NCBI RefSeq assembly: GCF_035978755.1
Contig: NZ_CP108414.1
Span: 7,750,001 to 7,814,000 of the forward strand
Source: Streptomyces sp. NBC_01298
Lineage (GTDB): Bacteria > Actinomycetota > Actinomycetes > Streptomycetales > Streptomycetaceae
Direction of reading: 5' to 3'
Length of the DNA: 64,000 bases
Position numbers and translations under genes: made by a program. The notes beneath the pieces were generated by a model that ran no database searches, was not told where the DNA came from, and saw only the letters and a list, made by a program, of their open reading frames with translations. This document shows, one piece after another, positions 23,750-32,123 of this stretch (within the stretch, counting starts at the first letter, position 1; each line of letters begins with the position of its first letter).

Positions 23750-25771
23750 TCACGACACCTCCTCCACGCCGGCCGTGGCGGATTCCCCGCGCGGGCCGGG
23801 CAGGGTGTCGGCGAACGCGGATGCCTGGATCCGGTACGCGGTCCGGAAGTCCCCCGTGCCCGTACCGGCGTTCTCGTCCATGAGCTCGGAAAAGGTCCCG
23901 GACTCCGCGAGTCGTCCGTCCTTCATGACGTGGATGACGTCCGCGTGCCGTACGGAGTGCAGCCGGTGGGTGATCAGTACGACGGTCTGGCCGGCCGCGG
24001 CCAGGGCCCGGATCTGGTCGAAGACGCGTTGTTCGGCGACGGCGTCGAGGGCGCTCGTCGGCTCGTCGACCACCAGGATCTGAGCGCGTTTGTACCAGGC
24101 ACGGGCGATCCCGACCATCTGCCACTCGCCGCCGGAGGCTTCCTGGCCACCCCTGTAGCCGCGCCCGAGGAGAGTGGAGAGTTCGCGGCGCAGGCCGGCG
24201 ATGAACCGGTCGGCGCCGGAGAACGCCGCGGCCTCCCGCACCGCCCCGTCGTCGATCGGCGGGGTCGGGTTTCCGATGCCGATGTTGACGCGGACGGTGA
24301 AGGGCCACCGGAAGAAGGACTGCGACATGAGCCCGACGCGGGCGAAGATCTGGCCGCGGTCGGCGGCGGCGGCGTCCACGTCGTCCCACCAGACCGTCCC
24401 GCCGCCCGGATCGGGCTGGTGGAGGCCGGCCAGGAGCTTGACGACCGTGGACTTGCCGGAGCCGTTCTCCCCGACCAGGGCGACGACCTTGCCCATGGGG
24501 AAGGCCATCGACACCTCCCGCAGGGTGGGCTCGGGCACCTCGCCCCCGCTGCCGGGATAGGTGAACGTGACCTTCTCGAAGCGGACTTCCCGCACCCGCT
24601 CGGGCAGGTCCACGCCGCTCTCGGGGATGGCCCTCGCCTTCGCCTCCGTGCACAGCCGCTCGAAGTCGGCGACGAACAGGGACTCCTGGTGCAGGTCGGC
24701 CATCTGCAGCACGAGACCGTCCAGGCTGGAGGACCCGGTGCGGATGGCCAGGACCGCCGTGCCCGCGACCGCGAGGTCCATCCGCCCGCTCCACAGCAGC
24801 AGCCCCAGCGCCCCGTACGTGAGCAGGGTGGCGACGCCGGACGCGCCGTCGGCGATCAGACCGATCTTCGCCGCGTTGCGGGCCAGCCGGGTCTGCTCGC
24901 GCTCGCTCGTCTCGGCCATCTCCCGGAAGTGACCGAGGAGGAAGGGCCCGACCTCGTGGACGCGGACCTCGGCGGCCGCCTCCCGCTGGGTCAGCAACTG
25001 CCCCAGGAGGTGTCCGGCCCGCGCGTGCTGGACGAAGGCGTGGAAAGAGAGGTAGCGCTGCCGGGAGATCGTCAGGGACCGCCACCCGCTCGGCAGGGTC
25101 ATCAGCACGAGCAGGGGGAGGAGTCCGATGTGCAGCACGGTGAGCACGCCGGCCGCGGCGACCAGGGAGATGCCGGAGTTCAACGTGTTGGTGCAGTACC
25201 GGATCATGCGCCGGGCGGAGTCGGCCCCGTAGCGGGCGGCGTCCAGCAGCCGGTGGAACTCGTCGTCCTCGATCGCCGCGAGCTCCACCCGGTGCACCAG
25301 CCCCAGGTACTGCTCGGTGGCGACCCGCTGCACCTTCGGCTCCAGCTCACCGGTGGCGGCCGTGGACGCGGACCGCAGCAGCGAACCGAGCAACGCGGTG
25401 ACGGCGACGACCGCCAGTGCCGGGAACGCGCTGGTCAGCCGCTCCTTCGTCCCACCCCCGGCGAGGATGTGCCCCAGGACGGCGTTGACCGCGACCAGCC
25501 CGGCCGCCTGCGCGATGCCGCGCCCCACCTCGGCGCCGAGTACGACGCGCAGGGCGCGCGCGTCGGCGAGGTGCGCGAGCCGCAGCCCCGTCCCGATCAT
25601 CCGGGGTAAGCCCTTGGCCATGGCCCAGAGCCCCAGCTTGAGCCAGGCACCCTCGTGCTGGTCCCAGCCCACGTCGTAGGCGAGCTCCCCGCCGAACAGG
25701 AGCCGCTCGGAGTCCGACACCGAGACGGCCGCGGGCGTCTCCTGCGCTGCCTGCTCCTCGGACCGGGTCAT
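23750..25771 (-). CDS. ABC transporter with fused membrane and ATPase domains (exporter)
   Basis: A 673-aa half-transporter expected to act as a homodimer. The N-terminal 350 residues contain about five to six membrane segments; the ATPase part has Walker A VGENGSGKSTVVKLL, signature ASGGEWQMVGIARAW, Walker B ILVVDEPTSALDA and switch His in VVLITHRLHSVRHAD. The W in the signature and the exporter arrangement resemble the peptide/lantibiotic-type exporters common in Streptomyces, but no precursor peptide or modification enzyme is next to it. ATG at 25771 has only a G-rich upstream tract. The stop is followed by 242 bp before FKBP. Confidence 0.9.
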   Translation of the reverse strand: MTRSEEQAAQETPAAVSVSDSERLLFGGELAYDVGWDQHEGAWLKLGLWAMAKGLPRMIGTGLRLAHLADARALRVVLGAEVGRGIAQAAGLVAVNAVLGHILAGGGTKERLTSAFPALAVVAVTALLGSLLRSASTAATGELEPKVQRVATEQYLGLVHRVELAAIEDDEFHRLLDAARYGADSARRMIRYCTNTLNSGISLVAAAGVLTVLHIGLLPLLVLMTLPSGWRSLTISRQRYLSFHAFVQHARAGHLLGQLLTQREAAAEVRVHEVGPFLLGHFREMAETSEREQTRLARNAAKIGLIADGASGVATLLTYGALGLLLWSGRMDLAVAGTAVLAIRTGSSSLDGLVLQMADLHQESLFVADFERLCTEAKARAIPESGVDLPERVREVRFEKVTFTYPGSGGEVPEPTLREVSMAFPMGKVVALVGENGSGKSTVVKLLAGLHQPDPGGGTVWWDDVDAAAADRGQIFARVGLMSQSFFRWPFTVRVNIGIGNPTPPIDDGAVREAAAFSGADRFIAGLRRELSTLLGRGYRGGQEASGGEWQMVGIARAWYKRAQILVVDEPTSALDAVAEQRVFDQIRALAAAGQTVVLITHRLHSVRHADVIHVMKDGRLAESGTFSELMDENAGTGTGDFRTAYRIQASAFADTLPGPRGESATAGVEEVS

Positions 25772-26352
25772 TCCCCCCACCCCCCATCCGGTCGTGCGGT
25801 GCGGCGGACCCGGCTGACGGCGTCAAGCCGATGCCCGGAGGACGGCCGGGGGCGGCATTCGCTCTCGCGCTGTTCGATTGCGGGCCGGGTGAGCCGGGTG
25901 AGTCGAGGGGCGGGGCTGGGATGCACGGGATCCTCCGGATGGGGGAGTCAGGGGTACGTATGCTCCAAGAACGGCCCGGATTGCGGCTCGTAACGGTCGA
26001 TCCGGGGGCAGACCGTGAACGGATGTTCCAGTCTGGCCGGTCGGTCAAGTGCCGCCCGGGCAGCGGGCACCGGTGATTGTTCGACCGGGCGGGCCACCCT
26101 TTCGAGGTATTGCCGCCGAGCAGGTGTCGTCGGGCGCCGGGGCCTGGGGTGGCGCTGCCGCCGAAGTGGCCGATGGGCTTCGCTTCGCCCCCTGCCGGGC
26201 GCTGAAGGGCGCGCAGGGCGTGGAGGGCGACGAGCGGCTGCTGCGTGGCCGACACCTTGGTCCGCCCCGGTGTCGACTGCTGCGGATAGCGTGATCGTCA
26301 GGGCGGCCGACAGGTCGCTTTCCCCACCGATTCAGAGCGAGGCGTCGACCCC
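25772..26352. other. Intergenic region between the divergent ABC exporter and molbindin genes
   Basis: About 580 bp without a supported gene; open frames here are Arg/Pro-rich and lack ribosome sites. A GATAGCGT -10-like element near 26286 could serve the molbindin gene, and the G/C tract just before 25771 is the leader of the exporter. Nothing else is recognised. Confidence 0.5.
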
Positions 26353-26772
26353 ATGAGCCTGAGCATCCGCAACCAGTTCCCCGGCACCATCACCTCCGTC
26401 ACGGCCGGCGAGGCCATGTCCACGGTGAAGGTCCGCCTGGCCGGCGGGCAGGACATCACCGCCGCGATCACCACCGACGCCGTCAAGGAACTCGGCTTCG
26501 CCGAGGGCGCCGCCGTCAAGGCGCTCGTGAAGTCCACCGAGGTCTCCCTCGCCACCGGCCCGGTCGAGGGCATCTCCATCCGCAACCAGATCGCGGGCAC
26601 CGTCACCGAGGTCGCGACCGGTGGCGCCATGGGCTCCGTCAAGGTGTCCGTCGAAGGTGGCGAACTGACCGCCGCCATCACCAAGGACGCCGTCGAGGCC
26701 CTCGGCCTGGCCGCCGGCTCCTCAGTCGTCGCGCTGATCAAGTCGACCGAGATCTCCCTCGCCACCGCCTGA
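26353..26772 (+). CDS. Tandem TOBE (Mop) domain molybdate-binding protein (molbindin)
   Basis: A 139-aa protein made of two Mop repeats: residues 1-68 (MSLSIRNQFPGTITSVTAG to KSTEVSLATG) and 72-139 (ISIRNQIAGTVTEVATGGAM to KSTEISLATA). Each has the IRNQ..GTV start and the ALVKSTEVS/ALIKSTEIS end that bind molybdate oxyanion at subunit interfaces. It should form a cytoplasmic trimer or hexamer storing molybdate or tungstate. ATG at 26353 follows GAGG. No molybdate transporter (modABC) is nearby, so it stands alone. A strong terminator follows. Confidence 0.93.
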   Translation: MSLSIRNQFPGTITSVTAGEAMSTVKVRLAGGQDITAAITTDAVKELGFAEGAAVKALVKSTEVSLATGPVEGISIRNQIAGTVTEVATGGAMGSVKVSVEGGELTAAITKDAVEALGLAAGSSVVALIKSTEISLATA

Positions 26773-26784
26773 TCGCCCCCGCCA

Positions 26785-26831
26785 CGCCCGAGGGCCCCTA
26801 GAAACCGCCGCCGGTGCGGGGCCCTCGGGCG
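26785..26831 (+). terminator. Hairpin terminator of the molbindin gene
   Basis: A perfect 14-bp stem (CGCCCGAGGGCCCC / GGGGCCCTCGGGCG) with a 19-base loop begins 12 bases after the stop. Confidence 0.85.
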
Positions 26832-26903
26832 TCCGCGTCCGCCGCGGCGGTGTCCGACGCCGCAGGGAACGCCGGCGCCGCACGCCACGGCCGACGCGGC
26901 CCG

Positions 26904-27413
26904 TCAGGCCGGATGCAGTACGGCCATGGCGATCTCGCGTACGCGGTCCCGCGTGATTCCGGTGCGCTGTTCGACGGCGAGCGGGTGGTCGGTGGGCTCC
27001 AACTGGATGAGGGGCCTCTTGCCGACCGGCCGGGTGTGGGCGTTGGTCTTCAGGTCGGTGGTGCTCTCGGAGTAGAGCGCGAGTTCGGTGCTGAGCCAGC
27101 CGAAGTACGGCTTCTCCGCTTCACGCCCCTCGGTGTTCCACACGTCGAGGGCGCGGTCGAAGTTGTCCCTGCTCAGAGAGACCCAGACGCCCCACGAGAA
27201 GACGTCCTCGCTCCCGATCACAGGTATCTCGATCAGGCCCCGGACGAAGAAGTGCTGTCCCTTGATCACGCACTGGTCGGACGACAGCGTGCTGTTCGGA
27301 TCACTCTCGAAGGCGGGATCCCATACGTCAGGGGCCATGGCCGAGTAGCTCATGGGGAGCTCGGCGTGGTGATCGCCGCAGCATGAGCACGTGAAACCGA
27401 GACTGTTAGGCAT
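26904..27413 (-). CDS. DUF2199 family protein
   Basis: A 169-aa protein that begins with a metal-type cluster, FTCSCCGDHHAELPMSYSA, and continues with FVRGLIEIPVIGSEDVFSWGVWVSLS and KPYFGWLSTELALY, the conserved core of DUF2199. The CxCC plus HH likely binds zinc. The protein is soluble and its function unknown. ATG at 27413 has a weak upstream site. It is convergent with the molbindin gene. Confidence 0.85.
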   Translation of the reverse strand: MPNSLGFTCSCCGDHHAELPMSYSAMAPDVWDPAFESDPNSTLSSDQCVIKGQHFFVRGLIEIPVIGSEDVFSWGVWVSLSRDNFDRALDVWNTEGREAEKPYFGWLSTELALYSESTTDLKTNAHTRPVGKRPLIQLEPTDHPLAVEQRTGITRDRVREIAMAVLHPA

Positions 27414-27630
27414 GGCGCGAGCCTAGCGACCACCTGGACACGTGCGGCCCCCGGGCCGTTCTACAGCCGTGGGCGCCGGTGATCGGGGGAGCGTCCACGT
27501 GCGTCCACGTCGGTCAACCAGCGCCCCTACGCCCAGGCAGGCCGCACCTGACCGTCCGATGGGCTGTCACGCGCGGACGGACGGGGCGGGCGTCTCGGCG
27601 AGCGTTCCGTCACGCGATGCCCGGTACGGC

Positions 27631-28043
27631 TCACCCTCTCCGTACTCGGGCCCGTCGCAAAGGCCGGTTGAAGGCCTTGACGACGTGCGCACCCGGTGCC
27701 GCCGCGGCAAGCCGGCCCGCCGCCGAGGGGCCGCCTTCCGTCAGCAGCCGGAAGCCGGGTCCGACTGGATTGGCGCAGTCGAGCAGGACCTTCCCGCTCA
27801 GCGCCGCCCGGAGGTCCGCGACGACGGCCGCCCCCGCTTCGTACGGCAGCGCGGCCAGCACCACCTCACCGAAGCGTGCCGCCGCGTGCGGACTCCCGTG
27901 CCCGCACCGCCCCCGACGCGTCCCGCGAGCCCTCGGGCCTTCGGCTCGTCCCGGCCCCCTATGAACACCTCGTGCCCGGCCCGCACCCAGTGCGTGGCCA
28001 GTGCGTCTGCCATGTTCCCCGTCCCCAGCACACCGATCCTCAT
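27631..28043 (-). pseudogene. Frameshifted, 3'-truncated NAD(P)/F420-dependent oxidoreductase
   Basis: From ATG 28043 the frame reads MRIGVLGTGNMADALATHWV, then AGHEVFIGGRDEPKARGLAG, the Rossmann start of coenzyme-F420/NADP oxidoreductase-like proteins. Around 27885 the match moves to another frame: AARFGEVVLAALPYEAGAAV, GKVLLDCANPVGPGF and APGAHVVKAFN, and then ends abruptly at about 27665 with unrelated residues before a stop. The gene thus has one frameshift and has lost its C-terminal third. It is divergent from an HxlR regulator, the usual neighbour of such reductases. Confidence 0.8.
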
Positions 28044-28119
28044 GGATCCACCCCTCTCCGTGCTTGCTTCGACCGCTTCCGGGACGACAGTAGGAAACCC
28101 GTCAGGCACCATGTGGTAA

Positions 28120-28470
28120 GTGACGACCGACGCCCACCTCGCCGACTGCCGCGCCCGCCTCGCCTTCGACCTTCTCTCCAACACCTGGAACGCCGTCCTG
28201 CTCTGGGTCCTGCGGGACGGTCCCATGCGTCCCGGCGAACTCCGCGAGCGCATCGGCGGCATCAGCCCCAAGGTCCTGACCGAGACGCTGCGGCGGCTGG
28301 GGTTCAGCGGTCTGGTGGAACGACACGCCTTTGCCGAGGCTCCGCCCCGTGTCGAGTACGAACTCACCGCCCTGGGAAGGACGTTGCTCGGCCCGATCGG
28401 CGCATTCGGTGTCTGGGCCTTCGAGTACGGCGATGAGGTCATGGCTGCTCAAGACCGAAACGGTGGGTGA
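28120..28470 (+). CDS. HxlR-family transcriptional regulator
   Basis: A 116-aa winged-helix regulator: LLSNTWNAVLLWVLRDGPMRPGELRERIGGISPKVLTETLRRLGFSGLVER contains the full HTH, followed by PPRVEYELTALGRTLLGPI, the HxlR wing. GTG start at 28120. It is divergent from the broken oxidoreductase, with 76 bp between, and probably once regulated it. It lacks an obvious sensing cysteine (C10 is near the start). Confidence 0.9.
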   Translation: MTTDAHLADCRARLAFDLLSNTWNAVLLWVLRDGPMRPGELRERIGGISPKVLTETLRRLGFSGLVERHAFAEAPPRVEYELTALGRTLLGPIGAFGVWAFEYGDEVMAAQDRNGG

Positions 28471-28532
28471 GTTCCGGACCGCGACGCGCGACGGGACGGT
28501 GACGGTCCCGTCAGGGGACGGTGGAGCCGCTC

Positions 28533-29399
28533 TCAGCGGAACGTGTCGGCGTGTTCCGTCAGGAACGCCTCCAGCCCGCGCGGGGCGCGCCCCAGCAGCC
28601 GGGCGACGGCGTCGGTGGGCCGCTCCGGTCGGGTGAGCGCGAGCTGTTGGATCTCGACGATGTGGGCGGCCAGCCAGTCCGGCAGCCCTCGTGTCGTGCT
28701 CAGTTGTGCGCGGAACTGCTCCGGCGGCAGGTCGAGGTAGCGCACGGGCTGCCCCCGCAGCCGGGTCAGCAGCGTGGCGAGACGGTCGAAGGAGCAGGTC
28801 TCGGCGCCGGTCAAGGCGTACGTGTGGCCCGCCAGTTCGGGTCGGGTGAGGACGGCCCTGGCCACCTCGCCGATGTCCCGGCAGTCGACGTAATTGCAGG
28901 GAGCCCGGCCCATCGCCCCCACCAGCAGGCCGCCGTGGACCACGCCCGGCCCGAGCATCAGGAGGTTCTGCATGAACGCGTAGGGGCGCAGGACGGTGGC
29001 GGTGATGCCGGCCGTCCGCAGCCGGGACTCGACGGCGTGGTGGCCGCGGGCTATCGCGACCGGGGAGTCCGGCTCGGCGGCAGGGGAAGAGATCTTGACG
29101 ATGTGTTCGATGCCGACGTCCAGGGCGGCCTCGATGGCCGCGAGCTCGAACTCGACCTGCCGCGGGCCGTTCTCCATGGTAAGGAAGAGTTGGCGGCCGC
29201 CACTGAACGCGGTCCGCAGCGAAACGGGGTCGGCCGCGTCGGCGTACCGGAATGCGGTGGACGGCCCGGCACCGGAGCCGAGGAGGGTTTGCAGCCGGCG
29301 CGGGTCGCGGCTGAGGGCCCGGCAGGGCGCCGAGCCGTCGGCCAGGCTGCGGACGAGTGCGCCGCCGGTCGATCCGGTTGCTCCCATGACGATGATCAT
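28533..29399 (-). CDS. NmrA-like / SDR-family NAD(P)-binding protein
   Basis: A 288-aa atypical short-chain dehydrogenase of the NmrA type. The N-terminus MIIVMGATGSTGGALVRSL is the GxxGxxG dinucleotide site. KISSPAAEPDSPVAIARGHH and LRPYAFMQNLLM follow, but there is no clear YxxxK catalytic pair, so it may sense NADP or quinone redox state. ATG at 29399 overlaps the stop of the membrane protein upstream (ATGA), so they form an operon, probably controlled by the MarR protein encoded just beyond. Confidence 0.88.
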   Translation of the reverse strand: MIIVMGATGSTGGALVRSLADGSAPCRALSRDPRRLQTLLGSGAGPSTAFRYADAADPVSLRTAFSGGRQLFLTMENGPRQVEFELAAIEAALDVGIEHIVKISSPAAEPDSPVAIARGHHAVESRLRTAGITATVLRPYAFMQNLLMLGPGVVHGGLLVGAMGRAPCNYVDCRDIGEVARAVLTRPELAGHTYALTGAETCSFDRLATLLTRLRGQPVRYLDLPPEQFRAQLSTTRGLPDWLAAHIVEIQQLALTRPERPTDAVARLLGRAPRGLEAFLTEHADTFR

Positions 29400-29857
29400 C
29401 GGTTTCCCTTCGAGGGGCGAGTGGTGAACCGGGCGCGCCAGCGCCAGCCCACGATCGTGGCGGCCAGCGCCGCGGAGAGCGGCAGGTCGAGCGAGAGGCG
29501 GTCGAGCGCCGCCCCGTGGAGCGGCCCGAGGCCTTCGGGCCGCGCGTGCTGGACGGCGTAGGCGAGGGCGAAGGCGAGAGCGGCCGTGAGGGCGGCCCCC
29601 GTCAGGGACAGTGCGGCGCGGCGCGCCCGTCCGGCCGGGCGTCGGCTGCCGAAGAGCTGCAGCCACGCGCCGATCAGGGCGGCGACCACGGCGGAGGTTC
29701 CGGCGATCGAGGTGCCGGCGGCCCACAGGAGCCGGCTGTTCCCGCCGATGAGCGCGCCCGCCCCCGCCGACACCGCGGGTGCGACGTAGGCCGTCGCGAC
29801 CTCGCGCCAGAGGACGAACGGTCTTGGATCGACTGTCTGTTGGTCCATCTTGGTCAT
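29396..29857 (-). CDS. Small membrane protein, unassigned
   Basis: A 153-aa protein with four membrane segments (VATAYVAPAVSAGAGALIGG, WAAGTSIAGTSAVVAALIGAWLQLFG, ALSLTGAALTAALAFALAYAVQ, DLPLSAALAATIVGWRWR). No family is recognised. ATG at 29857 with GAGG six bases upstream. It is the first gene of a two-gene unit with the NmrA-like protein, transcribed from a region containing a MarR-type palindrome. Confidence 0.7.
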   Translation of the reverse strand: MTKMDQQTVDPRPFVLWREVATAYVAPAVSAGAGALIGGNSRLLWAAGTSIAGTSAVVAALIGAWLQLFGSRRPAGRARRAALSLTGAALTAALAFALAYAVQHARPEGLGPLHGAALDRLSLDLPLSAALAATIVGWRWRARFTTRPSKGNR

Positions 29858-29886
29858 GCGGTCCTCGCGTAGCTAGGAGAGTCAGA

Positions 29887-29904
29887 TAATTAGCTGGCTA
29901 ACTA
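29887..29904. promoter_or_regulatory. Palindrome TAATTAGC-TG-GCTAACTA, likely MarR operator
   Basis: Seven of eight arm positions match in an AT-rich 18-mer, striking in this GC-rich genome. It lies 30 bp upstream of the membrane-protein gene and just beyond the terminator of the MarR gene. The CTAACTAC arm recurs at 30500-30506 next to the MarR start, so the MarR protein probably binds both. Confidence 0.6.
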
Positions 29905-29920
29905 CATGGGCTGAAAAAGG

Positions 29921-29940
29921 CCCCCGCCGCTAGGCGGGGG
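29921..29940 (-). terminator. Rho-independent terminator of the MarR gene
   Basis: An 8-bp GC stem with a 4-base loop, followed in the minus-strand direction by CCTTTTTC, a real U tract. It separates the MarR gene from the two-gene unit it may control. Confidence 0.88.
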
Positions 29941-29961
29941 AGTGTGCTACCCGTATGGCCC

Positions 29962-30483
29962 CTACTCCTCGACCAGTGCGCCGATGCCCTGCGCGATCCG
30001 GTCCAGCAGCTCCAGGAACGTGCCGAGCTCGGCCTCGGTGAGTCCGCCGACCATCGACTCCAGTCGCCGGAAGTGCTCCGGCGCCATGTCCCGCAGGCGC
30101 TGTGCGCCGCGAGCCGTCAACACCACGACCGTTGCCCGACCGTCCTCCCGGGAGGAACGGCGGGCCACCAGGCCTTCCCGTTCCAGCCCGTCCACCAGCC
30201 CCGTGACCGTGGCCCGCGATACGCCGAGCCCGGCCGCCAGCTGTGAGGGCGACTTCTCGCCCCCGCAGTCCTCGAGGTCGGCCAGGAGCCGGTAACGGCC
30301 CGTGGAGAGGCCGAACCTGCCGAAGTGCACCTCGGTCGCCTGGCCGAGCCGGGCGCCGGTCGCCATCAGCCGGACGGCGACCAGAACGGCCTGCGGGTCC
30401 GCGGTCAGCCCGTAACTCCGGATCTGGCGGGCGGCCTGATCCAGCGTCGGCTGGGCTTGGTGATGATCGGCGTCCTGGGGCAT
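29962..30483 (-). CDS. MarR-family transcriptional regulator
   Basis: A 173-aa regulator. The winged helix is complete: RYRLLADLEDCGGEKSPSQLAAGLGVSRATVTGLVDGLEREGLVARR, then the wing SREDGRATVVVLTARG. N- and C-terminal helices for dimerisation flank it. ATG at 30483, close to an imperfect repeat containing TAACTAC (30496-30513), which suggests autorepression. A terminator follows, and the downstream membrane/NmrA pair has its own site with the same half, so a small regulon is likely. Confidence 0.92.
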   Translation of the reverse strand: MPQDADHHQAQPTLDQAARQIRSYGLTADPQAVLVAVRLMATGARLGQATEVHFGRFGLSTGRYRLLADLEDCGGEKSPSQLAAGLGVSRATVTGLVDGLEREGLVARRSSREDGRATVVVLTARGAQRLRDMAPEHFRRLESMVGGLTEAELGTFLELLDRIAQGIGALVEE

Positions 30484-30495
30484 GGAAGTAATATG

Positions 30496-30513
30496 GCACC
30501 TAACTACTGGTGC
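30496..30513. promoter_or_regulatory. Inverted repeat GCACC-N8-GGTGC with TAACTAC centre
   Basis: The site lies 13 bp upstream of the MarR start, in its own promoter region. It shares CTAACTAC with the palindrome at 29887-29904. A candidate autoregulatory operator. Confidence 0.45.
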
Positions 30514-30640
30514 GGTCAATCGGTTGGGCCGACATGCGCCGGGGATGCCCGCGGTCAGGGTGTGATCGGGTGACGGGTTCGGAAGGCAGGGCGCATGAAG
30601 GGTGTAAGTGCGCACCTGGGAACGTCCGCGCCGGATACGG

Positions 30641-30681
30641 CACAAGGGCCCGGATCCTTGTTGAGGATCCGGGCCCTTGTG
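30641..30681 (-). terminator. Terminator downstream of the initiator tRNA gene
   Basis: A perfect 17-bp inverted repeat (30641-30657 with 30665-30681) with a 7-base loop starts three bases after the tRNA CCA end. Its strength fits a stable-RNA transcript. Confidence 0.88.
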
Positions 30682-30683
30682 AG

Positions 30684-30760
30684 TGGTAGCGGGGACAGGA
30701 TTTGAACCTGCGACCTCTGGGTTATGAGCCCAGCGAGCTACCGAGCTGCTCCACCCCGCG
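30684..30760 (-). tRNA. Initiator tRNA-Met (anticodon CAT)
   Basis: The 77-nt gene folds as a tRNA and begins CGCGGGGTGGAGCAG like bacterial initiator tRNAs. The anticodon stem-loop is CTGGGCTCATAACCCAG, with the three consecutive G-C pairs that mark initiators, and position 1 (C) is mismatched with position 72 (T), another initiator feature. TTCAAAT gives the T loop. CCA is encoded (30684-30686). TATAGT at 30772-30777, read on the minus strand, is a good -10 element. Confidence 0.96.
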
Positions 30761-31069
30761 TCGATGTCTCCACTATACGGCACCTTTGGCCCGGGCTTCG
30801 CCAGGTTTCCCTGCCCGACCGGCGCCCGCAAGCGCTCGCAGCGCCAGCGGCCTGGTGATCGCGACCGCCAAGCAGGGCGGTCTGCGGTCTACGACCTGGA
30901 GGCCCGGCGCCTTCCGGATCACGGCGGCCTCCGGTGCCCCGCCGTTCCTGTGGCGAGTCTGCGGGCTTCCTTAAGGGACCTTGAAGAACGCCCCCGGGCC
31001 GCTGTTTTCGCTGGTCATCAGCCTAGGCTCGGGGGCCCGTCCCTCCTTTCCCGCAGAGGTGTCACCGGC
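30761..31069. other. Spacer between the tRNA promoter and the CAP-domain gene
   Basis: About 310 bp. The left end holds the tRNA promoter; the right end leads to the CAP gene through a short GTCC/GGGGGCCC-rich leader. The open frame across it is an upstream extension without support. Confidence 0.5.
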
Positions 31070-31942
31070 ATGAGCCGCAGCCGAACCCCCGCAGTGCCGT
31101 CCCGCGTCGAGACGCGACGGAAGAAGGCGGTGCGCACGCGCGTCGTGCTGTCCCTCACCACGGCGGCCGCGGCTGCGGCGGTGGCGGTCGGGGTCGCGGT
31201 GGCCGACTCCGACGACGGCGTACGTGCCCGTGCCGCCGGCCCGAACTCCGGGGCGGTGGGGTCCGGTCGTGAGGGCGCGACGGCAAGCCCCTCTCCGGCC
31301 GCCCCCGCGTCCTCCGGCGTCGCCGCGTCCGTGACGGGCACGACGCCGTCCTCGACGCCCACCGCGGGTGCCACCGGATCCGCCGTCCCCACGAAGCCGG
31401 CGGCGGTGAGCCGCCCGACCCCCGCGGCGTCGACCGAGGCCGTCAAGCCCCAAGCCCCGACCCGTAAGCCCACCGCGACCACGGGTGGCGGCTCCGGGGG
31501 CTCCAGCGGTTCCGGCGGCTCCGGCGGTTCGGGTGGTTCGGGTGGTTCCTCCGGTGTGTCCGGTGCGGAGTCCGCGGTCCTGTCCCTGGTCAACAAGGAG
31601 CGGGCCGCGGCCGGGTGCGGTGCACTGACCGCGAACTCCAAGCTGAGCGCCGCGGCGCGGGCGTACAGCGACACCATGGCTCGCAGCGGCGTCATGTCCC
31701 ACACCGGCCCCGACGGTTCCACCATGACCACCCGCGTGGAAGCTGCCGGATACGGCTGGTCCCGCCTGGGCGAGAACATAGCCCGGGGCCAGGCGGACGC
31801 CGCCGCGGTCATGAAGGCTTGGATGAACAGCCCCGGTCACAAGGCCAACATTCTCAACTGTGGGTTCAAGGAGATCGGCATAGGTTTCCACAAGGGCGAC
31901 GGCGGTCCCTGGTGGACGCAGGACTTCGGAACGTCCAGGTAG
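31070..31942 (+). CDS. Secreted CAP (SCP/PR1) domain protein
   Basis: A 290-aa exported protein. A basic N-terminus and hydrophobic segment (VVLSLTTAAAAAAVAVGVAVA) act as signal or anchor. Then come about 120 residues rich in Ser, Pro, Thr and Ala, a Gly/Ser linker (SGGSGGSGGSGG), and a C-terminal CAP domain from about residue 165: VLSLVNKERAAAGCGALTAN, MARSGVMSHTGPDGSTM, GENIARGQ, WMNSPGHKANILNCGFKEIG and GGPWWTQDFG. The CAP His and Glu residues are present. Streptomyces has many such proteins of unknown target. ATG at 31070. Confidence 0.92.
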   Translation: MSRSRTPAVPSRVETRRKKAVRTRVVLSLTTAAAAAAVAVGVAVADSDDGVRARAAGPNSGAVGSGREGATASPSPAAPASSGVAASVTGTTPSSTPTAGATGSAVPTKPAAVSRPTPAASTEAVKPQAPTRKPTATTGGGSGGSSGSGGSGGSGGSGGSSGVSGAESAVLSLVNKERAAAGCGALTANSKLSAAARAYSDTMARSGVMSHTGPDGSTMTTRVEAAGYGWSRLGENIARGQADAAAVMKAWMNSPGHKANILNCGFKEIGIGFHKGDGGPWWTQDFGTSR

Positions 31943-32123
31943 GAACCCTCACCCGGCCCGTACCCACGGGCCCGGCACACGACGTCCTGCGACCCGTACG
32001 CGGGCCAGGAGGACGTTTGTGTTCCCCCGTACATCCGGGGCCCTCCGGGGGCTCTCCGGCGGGCCGGCTCCCTCGCGGGGGAGGCGGTGACGGGCGGCCG
32101 AGCGGGTCCGCCACTATGGGGCC

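Noticed and set aside
25772..26255. Minus-strand frame upstream of the ABC exporter
   Set aside because: No family resemblance, no ribosome site and biased composition; treated as intergenic.
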